Assembly (NCBI GenBank): GCA_023265835.1
Contig: JAHFSI010000011.1
Span: 1-42,734, forward strand
Direction of reading: 5' to 3'
DNA length: 42,734 nt
Source of the DNA: Legionellales bacterium
Lineage (GTDB): Bacteria; Pseudomonadota; Gammaproteobacteria; DSM-16500
A program made the position numbers and the translations under genes. The notes under the pieces were generated by a model that was not told the origin of the DNA, made no database searches, and saw nothing but the letters and a program-made list of their open reading frames with translations. Below, piece after piece: positions 1-7,940 of the stretch (position 1 is its first letter; each line of letters begins with the position of its first letter).

Positions 1-4
1 AGAA

Positions 5-508
5 ATGATCGCCAATTTAAAAGCTAATAAAACGAATTTAAAACGCAATCCTTCGCTCGTTTATTCATTGGCCTATAAGATTGTTGTTCCTTATGCTGAT
101 TTAGATGAAATGTCAAAACGCGTGTTACCACCGCAAACGTGGAACAACGCCTCTCCCAGCCAGCGCGAACAATTTAAGAAAGAGTTTACCAATTTGCTCG
201 TACGCACTTATGCGTCTGCATTAGCCGATTACACTGACCAAACCGTACGTTTCTTCCCATTGCGGGGAGGCGCTGGCAATAGTGTTACAGTAAGCAGCCA
301 AATTGTTCGTTCAGATGGCCCATCGATTAGTGTGAACTATCGTTTGCGTTCAACTGGTTCAGGATGGAAGTTATATGATATGTCGGTTGAAGGCGTTAGT
401 CTGCTGCAAAGTTTTCAAGAGCAATTTCGTCAGAAATTATCACAAGGCAATATGGACCAATTACTGATGGAACTCAAGCAACGTAAAATCCATAAAACGA
501 GGCGCTGA
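5..508 (+). CDS. mlaC: MlaC-like phospholipid-binding ABC transporter protein (5'-truncated by window edge)
   Basis: Protein resembles the Ttg2D/MlaC family (KIVVPYADLDEMSKRVL...FTNLLVRTYASAL); followed directly by a STAS (mlaB-like) gene; no signal peptide because the 5' end is missing. Confidence 0.85.
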   Translation: MIANLKANKTNLKRNPSLVYSLAYKIVVPYADLDEMSKRVLPPQTWNNASPSQREQFKKEFTNLLVRTYASALADYTDQTVRFFPLRGGAGNSVTVSSQIVRSDGPSISVNYRLRSTGSGWKLYDMSVEGVSLLQSFQEQFRQKLSQGNMDQLLMELKQRKIHKTRR

Positions 509-801
509 TGAGCAAGGCTGCTATTATCGCAGATGAGAAAGGCCAATTAATCGTATCGGGCGAACTGAATTTTGCAACGATTGTTGGCTTATGGAAGCAG
601 AGTTTGCCCTTGTTGACCAACCGCTCCCCTATTGATATCGATTTATCACAAGTCACTCTATCGAATAGTGCAGGCATTGCTTTGTTAATCGAGTGGTTGA
701 AATACGCTAAACAAAATAATAAAGCCATCACCTTCCACGGAATCTCTGCACAACTGCAATCAATAGCAGCGGTCGCAGGGGTCGCTCTGTCATCGCACTG
801 A
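508..801 (+). CDS. mlaB: STAS-domain protein MlaB
   Basis: STAS-like sequence (IDIDLSQVTLSNSAGIALLIEWLKYA); start overlaps the mlaC stop. Confidence 0.8.
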   Translation: MSKAAIIADEKGQLIVSGELNFATIVGLWKQSLPLLTNRSPIDIDLSQVTLSNSAGIALLIEWLKYAKQNNKAITFHGISAQLQSIAAVAGVALSSH

Positions 802-816
802 GGATGGCAGGGTTGA

Positions 817-1194
817 CTATTCCTCCCGCGGTATAGCCACCACTCTACATGTCACATCATCACAAACCAACGCCTGATAATTCGCTATCGACCCAGTAAA
901 AAACAGCGCATCTTCAGGCCACTTTTTTACTGTTACAGTAGTATCACTATAGATATGGTCTTTATCACCCACACCACCTATATTTTCAGGAATAACAATC
1001 TGAGATGCAAAGCTCTTGGGCAGCATCTCTAAGATAGACTGACTATGATTAACAAACAACATACACGTTTTAGGCCCATAAGGCGCCCAAGTAATCTGAA
1101 ATTTACAGGTATCGATATAGGATGAGGTCGCCTGAGCCCAAGCCGTGAAAGTCAAACAACTAATACCCACAAGGCGAAATATTATTTTTTTCAT
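817..1194 (-). CDS. Hypothetical exported protein
   Basis: 125 aa with N-terminal signal peptide (MKKIIFRLVGISCLTFTAWAQA), 4 bp downstream of the protease gene on the same strand. Confidence 0.6.
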   Translation of the reverse strand: MKKIIFRLVGISCLTFTAWAQATSSYIDTCKFQITWAPYGPKTCMLFVNHSQSILEMLPKSFASQIVIPENIGGVGDKDHIYSDTTVTVKKWPEDALFFTGSIANYQALVCDDVTCRVVAIPREE

Positions 1195-1198
1195 AAAA

Positions 1199-2566
1199 TT
1201 AAGACCCTGCGTTAATCACCAAAAACACCGCACCAGCGCCACGCAATACATTCAGCAACAAGCTGTTTTTAGATTCCGCCACTATTTTGTTAAGTTCAGC
1301 AATATTATCCACCTTTTTCTTATTAGCAGCCACGATCACATCACCTGGATGCAGATCAGATTGCCACGCATTGCTATCTTCTTCCACAGACACAACTAGC
1401 ACACCTTTGACATCACCATGTTGAGGATCGTATTGAGTAAAGTCTTTAAGGCCCACGCCATATAACAATGGATTCATTTGCACGCTTTCTGCTTTGCTCT
1501 TTTTGGGGTCCCAAATCGTTGCAGTTGTTTTGTAAGGTTTTTTGTCTCGCAGTATCTGAATAGTTGCTTTAGAGCCTTCGCGCAAGAAACTAATGTCATT
1601 CACCACATCATTTGCATTTTTAACTTCTTCATTATTGATCTGAGTAATGATATCACCGACTTTCAACCCTGCTTTTAAAGCGGGGGAGTTAGGCATAATC
1701 AACGTAATGGCTGCGCCTTTTGATGTGGGTAAATCAAAAGAAGCGGCCAAATCCGGTGTGATATCTTGTACGCCTACGCCTAAGGAGCCGCGTTTTACAT
1801 TACCGTACTCCAACAATTGCTCCATGACACTTTTTGCCATGTTGATCGGTATCGCCAAACCAATGCCTGTTCCGCCGCGTTGCGGAGAAAGCACAATAGC
1901 CGTGTTGATGCCAATGAGTTCACCTGTATCATTGATTAAGGCCCCGCCAGAATTTCCTGGATTAATCGCCGCGTCCGTTTGAATAAAATTTTCTAAGGAT
2001 TCAATGCCCAAAGCACTGCGTTTTAAGCCGCTAATAATGCCTGATGTCACCGTTTGGCCAATGCCATAAGGATTGCCAATCGCAAAAACGCGATCACCCA
2101 CTTCCAACGTGTTGGAATTGCCATAGACAATGCTAGTCAAGTTTTTAGATTGAATTTGTAACAGAGCAATATCAGATGGATTATCGATCCCCAATAATTT
2201 TGCAGTGTAATGTCTGCCATCATTTAACGTCACCACGACTTGTTGAGCATCTCGCACTGCATGGGCATTAGTGAGGACATAGCCTTTTTTAGCATCCACG
2301 ATCACACCAGAAGCTGTAGAAGACACTTTATCTGGAATATCACCATTAATAGGAGCAGGCAGTTGGTTCTCCCGCTGCAAACGAAGATAGGTATCAAAAT
2401 CCAATATTTTAATTTGTGCTTTAATGTTGACAACGGCCGGTGTGACTTTTTGTAACATGGCAGAAGTCGCATGTGTTTTGTTCGTTGTGTCAACGGCGAA
2501 GCAACAAGTATAGGCCAGCCACCCTAAAAGCAATACTGTGAATGATTTAACACTATGTTTATTCAT
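1199..2566 (-). CDS. degQ: Periplasmic Do/DegQ-type serine endoprotease with PDZ domains
   Basis: Catalytic triad contexts VLTNAHAV, DIALLQI, GNSGGAL; PDZ-type segments; signal peptide. Confidence 0.93.
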   Translation of the reverse strand: MNKHSVKSFTVLLLGWLAYTCCFAVDTTNKTHATSAMLQKVTPAVVNIKAQIKILDFDTYLRLQRENQLPAPINGDIPDKVSSTASGVIVDAKKGYVLTNAHAVRDAQQVVVTLNDGRHYTAKLLGIDNPSDIALLQIQSKNLTSIVYGNSNTLEVGDRVFAIGNPYGIGQTVTSGIISGLKRSALGIESLENFIQTDAAINPGNSGGALINDTGELIGINTAIVLSPQRGGTGIGLAIPINMAKSVMEQLLEYGNVKRGSLGVGVQDITPDLAASFDLPTSKGAAITLIMPNSPALKAGLKVGDIITQINNEEVKNANDVVNDISFLREGSKATIQILRDKKPYKTTATIWDPKKSKAESVQMNPLLYGVGLKDFTQYDPQHGDVKGVLVVSVEEDSNAWQSDLHPGDVIVAANKKKVDNIAELNKIVAESKNSLLLNVLRGAGAVFLVINAGS

Positions 2567-2583
2567 TAAAACAGGCTCCGCTT

Positions 2584-2626
2584 AGACAATATTGTCTTAT
2601 TGTATATATTAATGACAATGCTGTCT
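2584..2626. promoter_or_regulatory. Two dyad-symmetric operator-like sites upstream of the degQ-like gene
   Basis: Perfect palindrome AGACAATATTGTCT (2584-2597) and near-palindrome TGACAATGCTGTCT (2613-2626), centres 29 bp apart. Confidence 0.4.
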
Positions 2627-2753
2627 AATGGAGTTTGGACGGGTGTCATAACTCTTTAGAAATGTCCCCCTGTTCTGCTTAAGACTATAAGCCACATTTT
2701 CAGTATTTTGATAAGAATAAACAAATCGCATCTATTCAACCTTGCTTAGTACC

Positions 2754-2834
2754 ACCTCTCCCACCCCGGTTCTTAATAAGAATTGAACACCACAGTGGGA
2801 GAGGTCGACGCGCGGAAGCGCGGAGGGTGAGGGG
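2754..2834. repeat. Hairpin/palindromic intergenic element (ACCTCTCCCAC...GTGGGAGAGGT plus CGCGCGGAAGCGCG)
   Basis: Inverted arms acctctccca/tgggagaggt followed by a GC-rich hairpin; single copy in the window, so repeat status is not proven. Confidence 0.4.
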
Positions 2835-3121
2835 CAAACCTTTGCCTAGTTAGTAGGTGCAACTTTTATTGCAAAGGGAAATCTTGATTTAAGGCCCTAC
2901 GAATAAATAATTCATACATTTTGGCATCCCATCTGAAACTCATCTTTAAGTGATAAAACATAGTCCGCTTGTTGTTCGATGATTTGCTTAGCAATGGCAA
3001 TCCGACAACCCATGGCGTCAGTAGAGTTTTACCGTCCAATGCAATAATTTCTCTCATTGGATATTTACGGTTCTTCATTTGCCATGACACACACCTCCAA
3101 CACCGCATTTTTAGCTGGAGC

Positions 3122-3490
3122 CTATCTATGACGTGTTAAATAATTCATTACCAAATTTGATGTAATCTGTTTTTGTCCGTTTGACTGTTCTTTAGATTCA
3201 AACATGCTGTAATTGGTATCACGATATTTTGTGTAAAAATAAGATTTATTATTCTCTGCAAGTACAAACATTCGCAAATCTCGATAACGAATATTATGGT
3301 CATCTACCGCACGACCCAAAATAAGTTGAGCAAATTGACGATATTCTGGCGTTTTCAACAAAGAATGTGCAACATAACCGGATTTTGTAGTTGAAAAAAG
3401 CGATAAAGCATTTCTATCTCTTTGCAGGCTCAGCGCAAGAACATTTCTAAGAGCACATTTTAATTCATCAAGATTACTAAAGTTATCCAT
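3122..3490 (-). CDS. Hypothetical protein
   Basis: 122-aa ORF, no recognised family; start lies 3 bp from the divergent ORF start. Confidence 0.4.
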   Translation of the reverse strand: MDNFSNLDELKCALRNVLALSLQRDRNALSLFSTTKSGYVAHSLLKTPEYRQFAQLILGRAVDDHNIRYRDLRMFVLAENNKSYFYTKYRDTNYSMFESKEQSNGQKQITSNLVMNYLTRHR

Positions 3491-3493
3491 CGA

Positions 3494-4066
3494 TTGGATG
3501 AGAAAAAACTGTCTGAGAAAAATGAACTATGGTTAGCACTTCATAACGATTCAAAAATGAGGAACAATTTCGCGAAAACGATTCTTTATCATCAAGACCG
3601 AGATTGTGATATTACAAAAGACTTAAAGCTTTCTAAAAAAATGAAACTCTTCATCAAGCGGGCATCCAAGACTTGTTATTATGATCAGCAAAATCCTCTA
3701 TGGAAAGGGATAGTGACAGTGTTGACTACTCTCTCAGGAGGTTTATTGGGTGCCCCGCCTTGGTATATAAAATCACAATTGAAAGAAGCCGATAAAAAGG
3801 CGGTTAACGATAAAATATTTGCAATGAGTAGTGCAGATTTGCAAGAGATTGGTATGACGGCTGATGGTACACGCAAGACATATAGCATCATGGGACGAAT
3901 GGGATTTCTGACTAGGGAAAAACAACTGACACAAGAAGGATCTCACTTATCCCTTCCGAGCGGAACGGCAAAAACATTAAGGTTTAGAGGGAGACTGGAA
4001 GATAAACATCAACCAAGTCAAAAAGAATTAAAACGTGAGCGTAGGATCTCAAAGAAATCATCATAG
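3494..4066 (+). CDS. Hypothetical protein (start uncertain)
   Basis: 190-aa ORF with predicted TTG start and Lys/Arg-rich C-terminus; no room for an RBS at the predicted start. Confidence 0.45.
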   Translation: MDEKKLSEKNELWLALHNDSKMRNNFAKTILYHQDRDCDITKDLKLSKKMKLFIKRASKTCYYDQQNPLWKGIVTVLTTLSGGLLGAPPWYIKSQLKEADKKAVNDKIFAMSSADLQEIGMTADGTRKTYSIMGRMGFLTREKQLTQEGSHLSLPSGTAKTLRFRGRLEDKHQPSQKELKRERRISKKSS

Positions 4067-4097
4067 AGTCATTGTATCGAATAAGGAAAAATATTAT

Positions 4098-4194
4098 CCC
4101 CCCCTTCCTGACCTTCCCCCTGCGGGGGAAGGAAACTACTTGGTAATGCCTGTAACATTCCTTCCCCCGCAGGGGGAAGGTCAGGAAGGGGGGG
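4098..4194. repeat. Palindromic repeat family A, copy 1
   Basis: CCCCCCCTTCCTGACCTTCCCCCTGCGGGGGAAGGAA...TTCCTTCCCCCGCAGGGGGAAGGTCAGGAAGGGGGGG; also at 14536-14632 and 32863-32961. Confidence 0.93.
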
Positions 4195-4206
4195 TAAAAT
4201 AAAAAT

Positions 4207-4917
4207 TCATTCCTTCGACAAGGTCTTTATCCAAATCAGCGTCGCCATAGACCCCAAAATCTTACCATCTCGCCGATAAGAAAAGAACCGAGCAGGATCT
4301 GAAAAAGTACAATATTCCCCGCCATAAATAGCACCAACACCAAGCTGGGCGAGTTGTAAACGTGCAATAGCATACAGGTCCACTAACCAGTGCCCTTGAA
4401 TCGAAGGAATAAAAGCACTTATCGAAGCAGGATAGGTTGCCAAAAACTGCTCGCGCACTTCATCGCCCACTTCATAACAAGGCTGGCTAATCGCAGGCCC
4501 TAACCATGCAAGTAAATCAGCCCCTGGAAGATTTAAAGTTTGGAGCGTATGAGAAATAATGCCTTTAGCAAGCCCCCGCCAACCAGCATGAATGGCCGCG
4601 GCGATACTGCCCTGACGATTCGTTACTAGTATAGGCAAACAATCCGCTGTAGAGACAAGACACACTTGATTCGGCTGATTTGTAAAAACAGCGTCTGCTT
4701 CTTTATTACAGTTTTCAGGCAAAGCAGCTAAAGCAATAGTACTATGTGTTTGGTTGATTTTAATGGGCTTCTGAGGCAGACCTAATAATTGCATCAAACG
4801 ATCAAGATCAATTCGATTATTTTTATTTAACGTGCTGACACCACTATCCCGTAATGTCGTGTAAGCTTTAACATTTGCGGGAGCAGGCCAGTTAGGCTCA
4901 ATAAAAAATTGCGTCAT
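4207..4917 (-). CDS. pgeF: Laccase-domain/YfiH family protein (peptidoglycan editing factor PgeF)
   Basis: Motifs ADCLPILVTN, AAIHAGWRGLAKGII, GPAISQPCYEVGDEV; start moved to MTQFFIEP (ATGA overlap with rluD). Confidence 0.9.
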   Translation of the reverse strand: MTQFFIEPNWPAPANVKAYTTLRDSGVSTLNKNNRIDLDRLMQLLGLPQKPIKINQTHSTIALAALPENCNKEADAVFTNQPNQVCLVSTADCLPILVTNRQGSIAAAIHAGWRGLAKGIISHTLQTLNLPGADLLAWLGPAISQPCYEVGDEVREQFLATYPASISAFIPSIQGHWLVDLYAIARLQLAQLGVGAIYGGEYCTFSDPARFFSYRRDGKILGSMATLIWIKTLSKE

Positions 4918-5867
4918 GCAGCAGCCCCAGCATCTTTTTTCAGTACAGCAATCAATTCTTGCATATCGTCCGGCAAAGGCGCTTGCCAAGTCAAGGGCTG
5001 TTGAGTCACAGGGTGAATTAAACCTAATTCACAAGCATGTAATGCCTGCCGTTTAAACTGACGCAGTTGTTGGATTAATTCGGGGGTGGCGCCTTTTGGC
5101 AATTGTAAATGTCCACCGTATGTTGGGTCACCGAACAAAGGATGTTTGATCGCAGCCATGTGAACACGTATTTGATGCGTGCGCCCTGTTTCTAATTGCA
5201 CTTTGATTCGAGTATGCGCGCGATAACGTTCCATGACACGATAATGAGTAACCGCTGGTTTACCGGTTTCAATCACTGCCATTGATTTACGTTTGATGGG
5301 ATGCCGGCCAATGGGTTGATCAATACAGCCGCCACTAATGAGCACGCCCGAAACAACCGCTTGGTAAAGACGTGTCATAGTGCGTGCTTTTAATTGTTTA
5401 TTTAATTTCAAGAGTGCAGTGGGCGTTTTAGCAATAACAAGCAAGCCCGACGTATCTTTGTCTAAGCGATGCAAAATACCCGCACGCGGTAAAGCTTGTA
5501 GTGCAGGCACATGATGCAGCAACGCATTTAATAACGTATTGCTCTTATGCCCGGCGGCAGGATGCACAACCATGCCGGCCGGTTTGTTAATGACAAGCAA
5601 GGCTTCGTCTTCATAGACAATATTCAATGCAATATTTTGTGCATCCCACGTAGGCTGCGGCTTTAACGCAGCAGTGAGATTGATCGTTTCCCCACCCAAA
5701 ACAATGTCCCGTGCTTTGACCGTTTTATTATCGACAGTAATCTCTGCATTTTTGATCCAAGCTTGCAGCTGGGTACGCGAATAATCCGGCAGCAATTTTA
5801 CCAGTGCCTGGTCTACCCGCATGCCCCCTAAGGAGTCTGGAACAATGATTGTGTGTTGAATTTTCAT
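4914..5867 (-). CDS. rluD: 23S rRNA pseudouridine synthase RluD
   Basis: HRLDKDTSGLLVIAKT, GRTHQIRVHMAAIKHPLFGDPTYGG; S4-like N-terminus; likely start MKIQHT. Confidence 0.92.
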   Translation of the reverse strand: MKIQHTIIVPDSLGGMRVDQALVKLLPDYSRTQLQAWIKNAEITVDNKTVKARDIVLGGETINLTAALKPQPTWDAQNIALNIVYEDEALLVINKPAGMVVHPAAGHKSNTLLNALLHHVPALQALPRAGILHRLDKDTSGLLVIAKTPTALLKLNKQLKARTMTRLYQAVVSGVLISGGCIDQPIGRHPIKRKSMAVIETGKPAVTHYRVMERYRAHTRIKVQLETGRTHQIRVHMAAIKHPLFGDPTYGGHLQLPKGATPELIQQLRQFKRQALHACELGLIHPVTQQPLTWQAPLPDDMQELIAVLKKDAGAAA

Positions 5868-5941
5868 AAGTGCGTGGATAATGCCAAAATTTAAGGTACA
5901 ATGCACGCCATTGTTTTAATGCTGCATGGGGCCTTATTCAA

Positions 5942-6700
5942 ATGAAGCTTATAAAATACCTTAATCACGCCGTTGTCATGCTTGGATTTGCGTTGTTAGC
6001 TGCTTGTTCTACCACAACCGATCCCGCAGAAACTTACAAAAATGAGACAGTGCAGCAAATTTTCCAGCGCGGCGAAGAAGCGTTACGTGATCATAGCTAT
6101 TCAGAAGCAATTAAACGTTTTGAAGCATTGGAAGTCCAGTATCCTTTTGGTCATGATACTGAAATAGCCCAACTGCATCTTATTTACGCTTATTATATGA
6201 GCAGCGATTATACACAAGCTGAAGCAGCTGCCGATCGATTCATTCACGCACACCCAGCCAGCCCGCATGTTGATTATGCTTATTACATGCGCGGCCTCTC
6301 TAATTATTTTCAAAATATGGGGGTGTTTGAACGCATTTTTACCGTGGACCTTGCCACACGCGATTTGACCCAGATTAAAAAATCCTATGCTGATTTTGCC
6401 CAAGTGGTCCACTTATATCCCACTAGCCGCTATGCGCCTGCCGCCCATCAATATATGATATACCTACGCAACACCCTAGCTAATCATGAATTAGAAGTAG
6501 CCCAATATTATTTTAGCCTCAAGGCCTATGTTGCCGCGGCCAACCGTGCCAATTTGGTTGTAAGGCATTACCAAGGTTCCTCTGCGATACCAGAAGCATT
6601 AGTTCTAATGGCAAAATCCTATCGCGCATTACATCTTAAACAAAATGAAGCAGATACGTTGGCTGTGTTGCAATATAATTATCCCAATTCGAATGTTTAA
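5942..6700 (+). CDS. bamD: Outer membrane assembly lipoprotein BamD
   Basis: Lipobox (LLAACS), TPR-like segments, YYMRGLSNYFQ and YPTSRYAPAAHQYMIYLRNTLANHELEVAQYYF. Confidence 0.9.
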   Translation: MKLIKYLNHAVVMLGFALLAACSTTTDPAETYKNETVQQIFQRGEEALRDHSYSEAIKRFEALEVQYPFGHDTEIAQLHLIYAYYMSSDYTQAEAAADRFIHAHPASPHVDYAYYMRGLSNYFQNMGVFERIFTVDLATRDLTQIKKSYADFAQVVHLYPTSRYAPAAHQYMIYLRNTLANHELEVAQYYFSLKAYVAAANRANLVVRHYQGSSAIPEALVLMAKSYRALHLKQNEADTLAVLQYNYPNSNV

Positions 6701-6701
6701 T

Positions 6702-6816
6702 TGTCATTCCCGCGAAGGCGGGAACCTATTTTGCAAATATCACAAAAGATAAAAAATGCCATGACAATTAAATTATATGGAGAGCGGGAATGACAAAATA
6801 GAGAGTGGGAATGACA
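6702..6816. repeat. Palindromic repeat family B, copy 1 (internally deleted)
   Basis: TGTCATTCCCGCGAAGGCGGGAACCTATT... ; matches the reverse complement of 40961-41118 but lacks most of the second arm. Confidence 0.85.
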
Positions 6817-6831
6817 CGGTAGCAGAGGCCT

Positions 6832-7923
6832 CTACTCCTCATCCCAACTCAGCGCACCGCCTGTTTGGTATTCGGTCACGCGCGTTTCAAAGAAATTCTT
6901 TTCCTTATTCAAATCCATAATCTCACTCATCCAAGGAAAAGGATTAGTCGCACCCAGATATTGCTGCGGCAATCCAATTTGCACACAACGACGATTAGCA
7001 ATAAATTGCAAATACTCTCTAAACATCTCCGCATTCATCCCTAGTATCCCCCGCGGCATCGTATCCATAGCATAAGCATGCTCCATCTCAACACCCGTAC
7101 GAATCATATCAATCGCTTCTTGTTTAAATTCTTCCGTCCACAAATGCGGATTTTCAATTTTAATTTGATTAATCACATCAATACCAAAATTCAGATGCAT
7201 AGATTCATCACGTAAAATATATTGCAATTGTTCCGCAGTGCCCGTCATTTTATTACGACGACCCATCGATAAAATTTGTGTAAATCCTACATAAAAGAAA
7301 ATACCTTCAAAAATCACATAAAACGCGATGAGATCCCGTAATAAACGACGATCATTTTCCGGCGTGCCTGTTTGGAAATTAGGATCACCTAAGCTTTGTG
7401 TATAAGTTAATGACCAAGCGGCCTTACGTGCAACAGCAGGTATTTCACGATACATATTAAATACTTTCGTTTCATCCATACCTAAACTTTCAATCACATG
7501 CTGATAAGCATGCGTATGCAATGCTTCCTCAAACGCTTGCCGTAATAAATATTGCCGGCATTCTGGATTAGTAATATGCCTATAAACCGCTAATACCAGA
7601 TTGTTCGCAACCAAGGAATCCGCCGTAGAAAAAAAGCCTAAATTACGCTCGATAATGATGCGCTCATCTTCCGTTAAACCGTGCGGGTCTTTCCAAAGCG
7701 CAATGTCAGCCGACATATTAATTTCATTTGGCATCCAATGATTAGCGCAAGCGTCTAAGTATTTTTGCCACGCCCACTTATATTTGAATGGTACTAATTG
7801 ATTAAGGTCTGCGTGACAATTGATAATACGCTTATCATCCACACGAATTCGCGCTGCGCCCATTTCTAACACTTCTAATCCCGTTGCCCCGCCTGTTGAA
7901 ACATTATAATGTGCTGTAGACAT
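6832..7923 (-). CDS. nrdB: Class Ia ribonucleotide reductase beta subunit
   Basis: [10 protein letters not shown] (E/H/Y ligand and radical context) and [10 protein letters not shown]; adjacent to nrdA. Confidence 0.95.
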   Translation of the reverse strand: MSTAHYNVSTGGATGLEVLEMGAARIRVDDKRIINCHADLNQLVPFKYKWAWQKYLDACANHWMPNEINMSADIALWKDPHGLTEDERIIIERNLGFFSTADSLVANNLVLAVYRHITNPECRQYLLRQAFEEALHTHAYQHVIESLGMDETKVFNMYREIPAVARKAAWSLTYTQSLGDPNFQTGTPENDRRLLRDLIAFYVIFEGIFFYVGFTQILSMGRRNKMTGTAEQLQYILRDESMHLNFGIDVINQIKIENPHLWTEEFKQEAIDMIRTGVEMEHAYAMDTMPRGILGMNAEMFREYLQFIANRRCVQIGLPQQYLGATNPFPWMSEIMDLNKEKNFFETRVTEYQTGGALSWDEE

Positions 7924-7940
7924 GATTTTCTTCTCCTAAT

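Noticed and set aside
2866-3108. 80-aa ORF with IALDGKT resembling an ISAs1-type transposase motif
   Set aside because: Only a six- to seven-residue similarity with no surrounding support; called at most a possible fragment.
6832-7923. Possible Chlamydia-type class Ic NrdB lacking the radical tyrosine
   Set aside because: The expected tyrosine is present in EEALHTHAY, so standard class Ia.
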